A DNA stretch of 64,000 nucleotides, taken from positions 82,609 to 146,608 of the forward strand of contig JAAESX010000059.1 of NCBI GenBank assembly GCA_024228935.1. Reading direction: 5' to 3'. This document shows positions 48,365 through 56,371 of the stretch, piece after piece. Below the pieces are notes generated by a model. The model had not been told where the DNA came from. It searched no databases and worked only from the letters and a program-made list of their open reading frames with translations. The position numbers and the translations under genes were made by a program. The DNA comes from Pseudomonadota bacterium. Lineage in GTDB: Bacteria > Myxococcota_A > UBA796 > CAJQPC01. How positions within the stretch are numbered: the stretch's first letter is position 1; each line of letters starts with the position of its first letter.

Positions 48365-49096
48365 TCAGGCTCGGACGTTGCCCTTCAGCCACCGCGACCG
48401 ATGAATCTCGCTGAACAGGACCTTCAGGTGGTCCTTGCCGACCGGCCAGCTGATCGCCTTGCTCTCGCCGCCGGCCCGCTGGCCCTCGATGGTCGCGAGC
48501 TCGGCGATCCTCCAGCCTCGCTGCATGCAGCGGATCGACATCTGGTACTCGATGGGGAACCGCTTCACGCTGGTGTCGAGCGACAGCAGGTCCTTCCGGC
48601 GGATGGCGCGGAAGCCGTTGATCGTGTCGGTCACGAACTCGCCGCCGTCATTGAACGCGACGTTGGCGATGCGCGTCAGCGTCTGGTTGACCCAGGCGCG
48701 CGGCCGGAAGCTGTGGATATCCTCCTCGTTGACCGAGCCGACGGCGAACCGCGAGGCGATCGCCAGCTTCGCGCCCTGGAGCAACAGGTCGTCCAGCCGC
48801 TCGATGTCCGCGGGGTCCTCGTTGCCGTCGGGGCTGTAGAAGACCATTCGTTCAGCGGCCGAGGCGTCCGCAGCGACCCGGAACGCGACGCCGCGGCCGG
48901 GGATGTTCTGGGTGCGGATCGGGATGTTGCGCTCGGTCAGGAACTCCACCGTGCCGTCGGTGCTGCCGCCGTCGATGGCGACGACCTCGCGGAAGTGCTC
49001 GAGGGGCAGGTCGTCCCAGCAGGCCCGCAGGCCGTCGATCTCGTTGAGGACAAGCAGGACGAGACAGCAGTCGCGCTTTTCTTCGGTCGAGCTCAT
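48365..49096 (-). CDS. Family 2 glycosyltransferase
   Basis: A 243-residue protein with GT-A fold motifs: LLVLNEIDGL, VVAIDGGSTDGTVEFL, YSPDGNEDPADIERL as the metal-binding region, and INGFRAIRR with SIRCMQRGWRIAEL later. Cytoplasmic and single-domain, resembling polyprenyl-phosphate mannosyltransferase or dTDP-sugar transferases. ATG 49096 overlaps the upstream SGNH-gene stop as ATGA, so both probably act on one surface glycan. Confidence 0.86.
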   Translation of the reverse strand: MSSTEEKRDCCLVLLVLNEIDGLRACWDDLPLEHFREVVAIDGGSTDGTVEFLTERNIPIRTQNIPGRGVAFRVAADASAAERMVFYSPDGNEDPADIERLDDLLLQGAKLAIASRFAVGSVNEEDIHSFRPRAWVNQTLTRIANVAFNDGGEFVTDTINGFRAIRRKDLLSLDTSVKRFPIEYQMSIRCMQRGWRIAELATIEGQRAGGESKAISWPVGKDHLKVLFSEIHRSRWLKGNVRA

Positions 49097-50079
49097 GGCA
49101 CCAGTCCTTCGGTGATCAGCCAGTCAGCGACCAGCTGGGCGATCAGCTCGTTGCCATCGCCATTGGCATGTCCGCGATCCTGCGGGAAGTAGAGCTCCCG
49201 GCGTCCGACCTCGCGAGCGACCTGCTCGCTGGGATCGAAGTGCGGGATGCCGGCGCTCTGGGCCTCGAGCCGCAGGAGCCGACGGTGTTCTTCGGTGTAG
49301 CCGACGACCTCGAGCGGGTAGCCCATGTGGGCAGCCTGACCGCCATTGGCCTCGATCTTGGCGCGCAGCTCGCGCAGATTGGCCAGGTAGTTCTCCGGAC
49401 CGACGCGGTAGGTGCCCTCGCCCGAGCCCTGCGCGCGCTCCTTGGTGCGGACCTGGACCGTGCCCGTGGCCTGCTTGAGCATCTGGTAGAAGTGCCACTT
49501 GTAGAGCACGTTGCGCTTCAGGAAGTCCGCTTCGCCCTGCATCAGCGCCTGGGACAGGTCCGAGTACGCCGCCTTGCGGGCGTCCTGGACGATGAAGCCG
49601 AGCAGCACCAGGTCGGGCGTGTACTCGTTCAGCACCTCGTCCCAGAGCCACAGACCCTGGAACGTCGTGTAGCCGGGCTGTCCGCCGTTGATGACCTCGA
49701 CGGTCGTGTGGCCCTTCTCGTGCAGGATCCGCTCGAGGTGGGCCGGGTACGTCCCATCGTCGTCAGCGCCCCAGCCAAAGGTCGTGCTGCAACCCAGCGC
49801 CATGACCCGGAACACGCCGTCCGGCTTGTCCACGTCGTGGATCGGCGGCCGCAGCCCGTTCGGATCGGTGCTCACCGGGAACGTGCCGTTCACCTCGCGG
49901 TGTGCGGTGGCCTGTTCCTTCAGGTCCCCGTCGTACTGCCAGTAGACGCTCGCGTGGGCGAACTGGGCGTCAGCGGCCATCTCGGGCAGATCGAGCACGC
50001 GCAGAGCGCCCTCGGTGCCCCCGAAGAACAGGAGCACCACGACGAGCGCGAACGCGAGCTTCTTGCCGATGCCGGACAC
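49093..50079 (-). CDS. Membrane-anchored SGNH/GDSL hydrolase-family protein
   Basis: A 328-residue protein with an N-terminal membrane helix (LAFALVVVLLFFGGTEGAL). SGNH blocks are present: VMALGCSTTFGWG (nucleophile Ser in CSTT), VINGGQPGYTTFQG (Gly block), and DRGHANGDGNELIAQ (catalytic Asp and His). Such enzymes esterify or de-esterify carbohydrates outside the cytoplasm, often adding or removing acetyl groups. Coupled to the glycosyltransferase. Confidence 0.83.
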   Translation of the reverse strand: MSGIGKKLAFALVVVLLFFGGTEGALRVLDLPEMAADAQFAHASVYWQYDGDLKEQATAHREVNGTFPVSTDPNGLRPPIHDVDKPDGVFRVMALGCSTTFGWGADDDGTYPAHLERILHEKGHTTVEVINGGQPGYTTFQGLWLWDEVLNEYTPDLVLLGFIVQDARKAAYSDLSQALMQGEADFLKRNVLYKWHFYQMLKQATGTVQVRTKERAQGSGEGTYRVGPENYLANLRELRAKIEANGGQAAHMGYPLEVVGYTEEHRRLLRLEAQSAGIPHFDPSEQVAREVGRRELYFPQDRGHANGDGNELIAQLVADWLITEGLVP

Positions 50080-50095
50080 GGCGCGGAGTCTACCG

Positions 50096-50917
50096 CTACT
50101 GGCCGGGCGAGAACGTCACGCCGGTCCGGTCGGTGATGCCCCCGCTCTTGTACCAGGCGTTGTCGTAGTAGGTCGTGTCGTTGATCGTGACCGAGATCGT
50201 GCCGTTGGCGGTCGGCTTGTAGGTCGTGCCCGTGCCGATCGGGAACATGTCCTCGTGCCCGTCGTCACTGGTGAAGCGACCGACGAGCATGCCCTCGCCA
50301 CACAGCTCGAGATCGCACGGGAGCCCGCTGGCGACACCGCTCGTGCCGGGCACGCCCTCGGCGTTGATCCAGTCGCCCGACTCGCTCACCCGGTACTTGT
50401 CGCCCGAGGTGGCCTTGATGACGACCAGGTCGCCCGCGCACACCGGCAGGCTCATGTGCCAGCCCGCGCCGATGTCGAGGTAGTCGAACATCGTGTAGGT
50501 GAACGGCAGCATGCACTCGCCTTCGGTGAGCGCACCGGGCAGCCCGCGAAGCCAGTCGTTCCAGCTGTCATCGCTTCCGCCAGTCATGGCCGGCTTGCAC
50601 ATCTCCAGGTTCTTCCGGCTGACGACCTCGATCTGCTCGGGCCGACCCAGAAGGACGGTCTCGATGTCCTCGACCGTGCCGGGGCTGAACGACACGCCGT
50701 CGTCCCGCTCGCCGAGCCACTGGCTCTTCATGCCCTCGAGCGCGGCCTGGCGCGCCAGACGGCGAGCCGAGACGCCCTCGGCGGACTCGAGCTTGTCGAA
50801 GTCCGGCGGGAAGTAGCAGGGGGCGGACCAGCCTTCTTCGGCATGCCACCCGACAGGGGGCGGGGCGGGCTCGGTGTTCTTCTCGCCACACGCGGCGATC
50901 AGCAGGATCGGAAGCAT
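50096..50917 (-). CDS. Lipoprotein of unknown function
   Basis: A 273-residue protein. ATG 50917 is preferred because GGAGGA lies immediately before the tandem ATGATG; ATG 50920 is the alternative. The signal is MLPILLIAAC. The mature protein begins GEKNTEPAPPPVGWHAEEGW, with cysteines spread through it (SAPCYFPP, LEMCKPAM, GECMLPF, LPVCAGD, GLPCDLELCGEG). It has beta-rich repeats near the end (GTISVTINDTTYYDNAW). No family recognised. Downstream of the atp genes but separated by a hairpin. Confidence 0.77.
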   Translation of the reverse strand: MLPILLIAACGEKNTEPAPPPVGWHAEEGWSAPCYFPPDFDKLESAEGVSARRLARQAALEGMKSQWLGERDDGVSFSPGTVEDIETVLLGRPEQIEVVSRKNLEMCKPAMTGGSDDSWNDWLRGLPGALTEGECMLPFTYTMFDYLDIGAGWHMSLPVCAGDLVVIKATSGDKYRVSESGDWINAEGVPGTSGVASGLPCDLELCGEGMLVGRFTSDDGHEDMFPIGTGTTYKPTANGTISVTINDTTYYDNAWYKSGGITDRTGVTFSPGQ

Positions 50918-50958
50918 CATTCCTCCAGGGCCCGCAAGATAACGGCTCCAGACGCGAC

Positions 50959-50990
50959 GAGGCCTCCCGGGACGCAACCCAGGAGGCCTC
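50959..50990 (-). terminator. Terminator-like hairpin after atpE
   Basis: A perfect nine-base stem, GAGGCCTCC at 50959-50967 with GGAGGCCTC at 50982-50990, with a possible inner GGG/CCC pairing. It lies about 40 bases downstream of the atpE stop and upstream of the next lipoprotein. No T-run follows, so it may act with Rho or as an RNA-protecting stem. Confidence 0.55.
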
Positions 50991-51029
50991 ATGTGCTGTT
51001 GAACGCGGACCGAGGCCCGCGTAGCGTCA

Positions 51030-51353
51030 TCAGGAGATGGCGCCGTTCACCGCGAACGGGAACGCGAACGTGAAGAGCACCAGCGTCTCGATGAAGACGA
51101 GGCCGATGATCATCATGGTCTGCAGCTTGGCAGCCATCTGCGGGTTGCGGGCGGAGCCCTCGAGCGCAGCAGCAGCGGCGCGGGCCTGTCCGAGCGAGGC
51201 GCCCAGGGCAGCGATGCCCATGGCGAGGCCGACACCGAGGCCCATGCCGCTGCGAGCGGAGCCGGCAGCGTCCTGAGCGAAGGCGGGCTCGGAGACGAGG
51301 AACAGGACCACCGTGGCGGCGGCGAGGGCGAGGTACTTGGTCCAGGACTTCAT
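51030..51353 (-). CDS. atpE: ATP synthase F0 subunit c
   Basis: A 107-residue protein. The N-terminus looks like a signal or targeting segment (TKYLALAAATVVLFLVSEPAFA), as in some deltaproteobacterial c subunits. Two membrane helices follow, with the polar loop GSARNPQMAAKLQTMM. The ion-binding carboxylate is Glu89 in IGLVFIETLVLF. It forms the rotor ring of the ATP synthase. Part of an F0-only unit with atpB and atpI. Confidence 0.93.
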   Translation of the reverse strand: MKSWTKYLALAAATVVLFLVSEPAFAQDAAGSARSGMGLGVGLAMGIAALGASLGQARAAAAALEGSARNPQMAAKLQTMMIIGLVFIETLVLFTFAFPFAVNGAIS

Positions 51354-51405
51354 TCTGGGCTCCAGGGTCAGCGTCAGCGAGACGAGAGAGAAACGGGGTG
51401 AAGAC

Positions 51406-52197
51406 TCAGTGGTCGTGGCTGGTGGCCAGCGCGATGTAGACGACCGTGAGAAGCATGAAGACGAAGGCCTGGACGAACGCGACGAACGATCCAAGGCCCA
51501 CGAGAGCGCCGGGCACGAGGTACGGAACAAGGTCCGAGAACACGCCCAGCAAGAGGTGATCGGCGAACATGTTGATCGCCAGGCGAAGCGAGAGCGTCAG
51601 CGGCCGGATGAACAGCGACAGCGTCTCGACGACGAAGATGAACGGAGCCATGAACGGCACCGGGCCGCCCAGGGTCTTCAGGTATCCGAAGAGCCCGTGC
51701 TCCTTGATGCCCGACCAGTTGAAGACGACGAACACCGCCAGGGCGATCGCCATGTTGTTCGACACGGATGCCGTCGGGGGCAGGAAGCCCGGGACGAGGC
51801 CCATGAAGTTGCTGATCAGGATGTAGACGAAGATGCTGCCGACGAGCGGGAGGAACTTCACTGCGGCCTTGCGGCTGTGCAGCGCGGTCTCCATGAAGTC
51901 GAGCAGGCCCTCGATGATCATCTCGAAGGCGTTGCGCGGACCGAGGTTCGCGGCGGGCACGTACTGCTCGGTGCCGCCCTTGCCGCGCGCGGTGGCGAGG
52001 CCGGAGCGGGCCGCGAAGGCCAGGACCGCACAGATGAGGACGGCAAACCAGGCGGCCGGGACAGCGTGGAAGCTCGCGAGCTCACCGTGGCTGACGAGCC
52101 CGCCGGCACCGGCGGCCTCCAGCGAGTGGTGGACCTGCTCGAGAGGCGCACCGTGCTCGACACCGGGGATCAGCCAGAACCAGGAGTAGTGGTACAT
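51406..52197 (-). CDS. atpB: ATP synthase F0 subunit a
   Basis: A 263-residue membrane protein. The essential stator arginine is in LSLRLAINMFADHLLLG. Other family features are FMETALHSRKAAVKFLPLVGSIF, ISNFMGLVPGFLPPTASV and VFVVFNWSGIKEHG. ATG 52197 overlaps the atpI stop as TGATG. It provides the proton (or sodium) path next to the c ring. The F1 and b subunits are not in the window. Confidence 0.94.
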   Translation of the reverse strand: MYHYSWFWLIPGVEHGAPLEQVHHSLEAAGAGGLVSHGELASFHAVPAAWFAVLICAVLAFAARSGLATARGKGGTEQYVPAANLGPRNAFEMIIEGLLDFMETALHSRKAAVKFLPLVGSIFVYILISNFMGLVPGFLPPTASVSNNMAIALAVFVVFNWSGIKEHGLFGYLKTLGGPVPFMAPFIFVVETLSLFIRPLTLSLRLAINMFADHLLLGVFSDLVPYLVPGALVGLGSFVAFVQAFVFMLLTVVYIALATSHDH

Positions 52198-52574
52198 CAG
52201 GCTTCCTGGGCCCCATTCGGGGAGGAAAACATCATCACCGCGTTGCGCACGGCAATGGCGGAGACGACCGAGAGGATTCCGAGCATCAGCGGCACGGCAG
52301 GCAGGACCTGCAGCAGACCGATGAGCATCGCGACGCCGACCACGCCCTTGACCAGCAGGCCGACCGCGATGAGCGCGCCGCCTCCGCCGTTCTCGAGGTG
52401 CTTCTTCAGCGCCTTCGCAGCGACCGCCTGCGTGAACCAGAGGCTCAGCAGGACGATGGTGCCGCCGGCCAGCGTGGAGCCAGCCCAGGCCAGACCACCG
52501 AACAGCCCCGAACCGAGCGCGAGCACGCCCAGCGCCAGGAGACTGTCCTTCAGCATGGTGGCGGTGTTCAGCAT
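52197..52574 (-). CDS. atpI: ATP synthase subunit I-like membrane protein
   Basis: A 125-residue protein with four hydrophobic helices (LLALGVLALGSGLFGGLAWAG onward). The Gly-rich GGGTIVLLSLW-like second helix fits AtpI, which assists assembly of the c ring. Identification rests mostly on position directly before atpB and on length. First gene of the F0 unit. Confidence 0.72.
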   Translation of the reverse strand: MLNTATMLKDSLLALGVLALGSGLFGGLAWAGSTLAGGTIVLLSLWFTQAVAAKALKKHLENGGGGALIAVGLLVKGVVGVAMLIGLLQVLPAVPLMLGILSVVSAIAVRNAVMMFSSPNGAQEA

Positions 52575-52636
52575 GGTCTTCGGGGGGTCTCTTGAGGGCG
52601 CCCGTACTAATGCGGGCTCCTGGGGGCGTCAACCGG

Positions 52637-53902
52637 TCAGGACACCGTCGCGGCGGCCATGGCGGCACCGAGCTTCTGCGCGATCGCATCGAGGTCTTGG
52701 TCGGTCAGGGCCAGGGGAAGGAACGCGGCCTCGTACTGACTGCACGGGAGGTACACGCCAGCCTCGAGCGCGGCTCGGTGAAAACGCCCGAAGGCCTCGA
52801 AATCACAGGTCTTCACTTCGTCGAAGTCGATCGGCGCGCGGCTGCGGAAGAAGACCGTGATCATCGTGCCGACCCGACTCATCGACAGGCCGTGCTGTGC
52901 GATGTGGGGAGCAAGCCGGGCCTCGAGACCCGATCCGATCGTATCGAGACGCTCGTACGTTCCGGGACGACCGAGGATCTCCAAGGTCTTCTGACCCGCG
53001 GCCACGGCCAGCGGGTTCCCCGACAGCGTGCCCGCCTGGTAGACGGGGCCCACCGGCGACAGGCGCTCCATGATCTCGCGGCGGGCGCCGAACGCCGCCA
53101 GGGGCAGGCCGCCGCCGACGATCTTGCCCATGCAGACGATGTCGGCCGTGACGCCGAAGTGCTCCTGGGCACCTCCGGCCGCGAGCCGGAAGCCGGTCAT
53201 CACCTCGTCGAACACCAGGCAGGCGCCGTGCTCGTCGCACAGGTGCCGCAGGCCCTCAAGGTACCCCGGGCGGGGCGGGATCACGCCCATGTTGCCGGGC
53301 ACGGGCTCGACGATCACCGCGGCGACGTCGTGGGCCTTGAGGTGGGCCTCGACCGCGGCCAGGTCGTTGAACGGCGCGGTGACCGTGGCGGGGGCGACGA
53401 TGCCGGGGCTGCCGGGCTGGGCGTACGTCGCGACGCCACTACCTGCGGCGACGAGCACCGTGTCGTGGGCGCCGTGGTAGCAGCCATCGAGCTTCACGAC
53501 GACGTCGCGGCCCGTGAACCCGCGGGCGAGCCGCAGGGCGTGCATGGTCGCCTCGGTCCCGCTGGAGACGAGCCGCACCATGTCGATGCCGGGCACCCGC
53601 TCGACGAGCAGCTCGGCCATGCGCAGCTCGCGCTCGGTCGGAGCGCCGAAGCTGGCTCCACGCGACAGCGCCTCGGTCACGGCCTCGACCACCTCGGGGT
53701 GGCTGTGGCCAAGGATCAGCGGACCCCAGCTGCCGACCAGGTCGTACGCCCGGTTCTCATCCTCGTCGACGAGGTGCACGCCATCGCCGTGATGGATGAA
53801 CGGCGGATCCCCCTCCACGGCGGAGAACGCGCGGACGGGGGAGTTCACGCCACCGGGGATGACCCGACGGCTGGCTTCGAGGAGTTCGGATGAGCGGCTC
53901 AT
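52637..53902 (-). CDS. hemL: Glutamate-1-semialdehyde 2,1-aminomutase
   Basis: A 421-residue protein of normal length. The start VIPGGVNSPVRAF, SWGPLILGHSHPEV, FDEVMTGFRLAAGGAQ and the PLP lysine in MGKIVGGGLPLAAFG are diagnostic. It converts glutamate-1-semialdehyde to 5-aminolevulinate in tetrapyrrole synthesis by the C5 pathway. Located upstream of the atpI-B-E genes on the same strand with 62 bases between; that gap holds a weak GCCCG/CGGGC hairpin at 52600-52617. Confidence 0.95.
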   Translation of the reverse strand: MSRSSELLEASRRVIPGGVNSPVRAFSAVEGDPPFIHHGDGVHLVDEDENRAYDLVGSWGPLILGHSHPEVVEAVTEALSRGASFGAPTERELRMAELLVERVPGIDMVRLVSSGTEATMHALRLARGFTGRDVVVKLDGCYHGAHDTVLVAAGSGVATYAQPGSPGIVAPATVTAPFNDLAAVEAHLKAHDVAAVIVEPVPGNMGVIPPRPGYLEGLRHLCDEHGACLVFDEVMTGFRLAAGGAQEHFGVTADIVCMGKIVGGGLPLAAFGARREIMERLSPVGPVYQAGTLSGNPLAVAAGQKTLEILGRPGTYERLDTIGSGLEARLAPHIAQHGLSMSRVGTMITVFFRSRAPIDFDEVKTCDFEAFGRFHRAALEAGVYLPCSQYEAAFLPLALTDQDLDAIAQKLGAAMAAATVS

Positions 53903-53948
53903 GGGCGCCCCGCTATCCCGTCCGGCCCCAGGAATCAGGGGGCGAGCG

Positions 53949-54581
53949 TCAGTGCGCCAGGAACCAGTCGGTGATCACGCCGGGCGCCTCGTCGAGCCAG
54001 CGCTACGCCGTGCGCACCGGCACCACCGTGTCCCGCGAGCCGTGGAGGAACTGGACCTCGGGGTGATCGGCCTCGACCTCCGGGGTCCGACAAAGAGAGC
54101 CCGAGCACGTCATGTACGAGGCCGAGTGGATCGCGACCGAGGACAGCCGGTCGGGGAACTCGACCGCCATACGGCTCGTCATGTACCCGCCCGAGGAGAT
54201 GCCGACGGCGTGGATCCGGTCGGGGTCGACCGGGCCGAGCTCGCCCGCATCCAGCGCCTCGAACAGCTCGTCCATGAAGACCGCGTCCGGGCTGTCCTCC
54301 CACCGCCAGGTCCAAGGCGGCTGGTTGGTGTCCCACCAGGTGTGGCCGCCGTTGTGGGCCTCGGGGGTCACGACGACGAAGCCCACGTCCAGCAGGGCCT
54401 CGGTCACGGCGATCTGACCATCGACGGGGCCGGACCAGCTCCGGTCGGCCTTCACCATCGCCCCCTGGAAGACCAGGGCCACGGGCAGGTCGTCGCCTTC
54501 GGGGACGGCGAAGTGCACGTCCCGCGACAGCTCGAGCGTCTGGTGCTCGATGCCCGGCGCACAGGCGAGGAGGAGGATCAC
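53949..54581 (-). pseudogene. Esterase/PHB-depolymerase-like lipoprotein with in-frame TAG and missing segment
   Basis: Starts at GTG 54581 with the signal ILLLACAPG. The alpha/beta-hydrolase nucleophile is in AVGISSGGYMTSRMA and the catalytic Asp is probably in HGSRDTVVPV. The frame stops at TAG 54005-54003 after VPVRTA, and the same frame then reads RWLDEAPGVITDWFLAH to TGA at 53949. In relatives about 20-30 residues, including a Gly-His that carries the catalytic His, come before this tail. A deletion probably removed them and created the stop. Confidence 0.65.
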
Positions 54582-54598
54582 CCCCAGAACGTAGCGCC

Positions 54599-54982
54599 TT
54601 AGCTGACGCCGCCCAGCAGTCGTCCGAACCGCGCCGAGCGCAGGGACCGCCGATCCCGAGCGCCGCGTCCGCGAGTCTCGACCAGGATGCCGGCGAGCTG
54701 ACTCACGGACGGAGGACGGATCGACTCGACCTCCCAGCCGTGCACATCGTCCGAGGTCCACCGATGGCGGACCCGGGCGATGAAGTGACGCCGGCCGATC
54801 TGGACTCGCACATCAACGAGCTTGTCGGGATCGAGGCCGTTCAAGGGACCGACGGTGCGGATTCCGCGCTCGGAGAGATCCAGGGCCGACCACGTTCCCA
54901 AGTGGTCGTCCTGGCGGACAGTGACCGTTCCCGCGACCACGCGGCGAACGAAGCGACGGTGGCTGAGGTGCTGAAGAGTCAT
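54599..54982 (-). CDS. PilZ-domain protein
   Basis: A 127-residue protein with RxxxR (RRFVRR) and DLSERG, the two halves of the PilZ c-di-GMP site, followed by beta strands (VRVQIGRRHFIARVRHRW). The C-terminal 40 residues are basic. Cytoplasmic, probably adjusting motility or surface functions in response to c-di-GMP. Ends 18 bases before the broken esterase start. Confidence 0.75.
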   Translation of the reverse strand: MTLQHLSHRRFVRRVVAGTVTVRQDDHLGTWSALDLSERGIRTVGPLNGLDPDKLVDVRVQIGRRHFIARVRHRWTSDDVHGWEVESIRPPSVSQLAGILVETRGRGARDRRSLRSARFGRLLGGVS

Positions 54983-55099
54983 CGCCAGGGCACCCTAGGG
55001 CACGCCAGCAATCCAAATTGTTACAGGCCCCTTAGACGGAGATCCGGCGGCGGATCATTGTCCCGCTCGGACCTGCACTTCGGATCGTCGCTCAGCCAG

Positions 55100-55128
55100 T
55101 GATCCACAGGTTGATCCACATGTCCACA
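55100..55128. promoter_or_regulatory. Cluster of three DnaA-box-like 9-mers
   Basis: The 151-base gap at 54983-55133 contains TGATCCACA at 55100-55108 and 55112-55120, and ATGTCCACA at 55120-55128, on the plus strand. Each differs from TTATCCACA or TTGTCCACA by one or two bases. A short AT-rich patch lies nearby at about 55010-55020. This could be a DnaA-binding regulatory site. Neighbouring genes are not the usual origin genes. Confidence 0.4.
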
Positions 55129-55133
55129 GGCCC

Positions 55134-56345
55134 CTACTCGCGACTCCGGGCGACGTGGGCCTCGGCGATCGCTCGCTCACTCGCGAGCTGGTGGAACGCC
55201 TCGCGAACGACGTGCCGACAGTGGGCGGCGAGCTTCACGGCGTCGGGTCCTGCAGCCAGCCAGCGCTCACGGCTGAACACCAGAGCGCACAGGTCGTAGG
55301 CATCGCCGATCTCCTCGAGCGTCGGGACCAGCCCGGGGGGCATGCCCAGCACGTCGAGGGGGTTCGCGTCGTCGAGGTCCTGGGACAGGGCCTGCAGTCG
55401 CGTATAGGCAGTCCCGGGCGCCTTGATCGTGCCCTTGGTCCAGCCGCCCTCGGGGGCCCCGTCCGCCACGGCACGGACCGCGTCGTCGACCTCGGGTCGA
55501 GCCGGCTCGCCCATCATCGAGGGCAGTTCCTCGGTCGTGATCTCGTCGACGATCGACTCGAAGTCCTGGTTGCGCGCGATCGGCGGGACGAAGTCCGCCT
55601 CCTCGTCTTCGAGCAGGGCGGTGCTCGGGGCACGCGGGATGACGCAGCTTTCGTCCCCCCGGTTCCAGAAGCCGTTGTCCTCGGAGACGTCCGTGTCGAG
55701 CGCGATGAGCTCCAGGTGCTGCAGCAGGTCGAACGCCCGCCAGCACTGCCGGCTGCGATGAGGGTCGGCGCGGCCACCTCGCAGCACCATCTGGCGAAGC
55801 GTGGGCGATCGGGCGGCGAGCTCGTAGGTCCGCTCGGCGATCGGGTCGAGGTCGTATGGGCAGGGACCTCGCGTGAACAACGGCTCGTCCATGAGGACGC
55901 GGGACCGCCAGGCGACAGCGTCGGGAGGGCGCGCGAGAGGCAGCGCCTCGCTCAACAGCTCGAAGATCGTGCGGTCCAGCTCGACGCTCGCGGCGGGCGC
56001 CAGGCCGTCGACCAGGCAGACCTCGACGTCGTCCAGCAGGGCCCCGGCGAGCAGGAGCTGCAGGTTGGAGATCGCCTCGGCGCGACCGACGTGACGGGGC
56101 ACGCCCAGCGCCACCAGGGCGGTGAGGTCGATCCCCAGGTCCCCCATCAAGGGACGCCCGGGCGCCAGCATGTGCAGCAGATCGACGCCCTGGACACCCA
56201 CGATGCGCGAGCCGTCCAGGTGCAGGACCATGTCCCGACCGCCCCATCGCATGCGCACAACGCCTTCTTGCTGCCGACGGTGGCAGTACAGGAGGGCTCT
56301 CAGCAGGGGGCCGGCTCGAAGCACATCGAATGATGCCCCGTCCAA
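55134..56345 (-). CDS. Large hypothetical protein with DnaJ-like C-terminal region
   Basis: A 403-residue protein. Residues about 20-120 resemble the DUF4388/PATAN-type region often seen in myxobacterial regulators (GVVRMRWGGRDMVLHLDGSR). The middle is acidic. The C-terminus (NPLDVLGMPPGLVPTLEEIGDAY followed by a helical stretch) resembles a degenerate J-domain without HPD. Possibly a cytoplasmic adaptor in motility or development. Located directly upstream of nothing on its strand but 26 bases from the htpG end. Confidence 0.65.
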   Translation of the reverse strand: MDGASFDVLRAGPLLRALLYCHRRQQEGVVRMRWGGRDMVLHLDGSRIVGVQGVDLLHMLAPGRPLMGDLGIDLTALVALGVPRHVGRAEAISNLQLLLAGALLDDVEVCLVDGLAPAASVELDRTIFELLSEALPLARPPDAVAWRSRVLMDEPLFTRGPCPYDLDPIAERTYELAARSPTLRQMVLRGGRADPHRSRQCWRAFDLLQHLELIALDTDVSEDNGFWNRGDESCVIPRAPSTALLEDEEADFVPPIARNQDFESIVDEITTEELPSMMGEPARPEVDDAVRAVADGAPEGGWTKGTIKAPGTAYTRLQALSQDLDDANPLDVLGMPPGLVPTLEEIGDAYDLCALVFSRERWLAAGPDAVKLAAHCRHVVREAFHQLASERAIAEAHVARSRE

Positions 56346-56371
56346 GGCCCTGCTGCGTTTCCAGCCCGATG

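Noticed and set aside
52600..52617. Hairpin GCCCG/CGGGC between hemL and atpI as a terminator
   Set aside because: The stem is only five base pairs with an eight-base loop and no T-run, too weak to annotate as a terminator.
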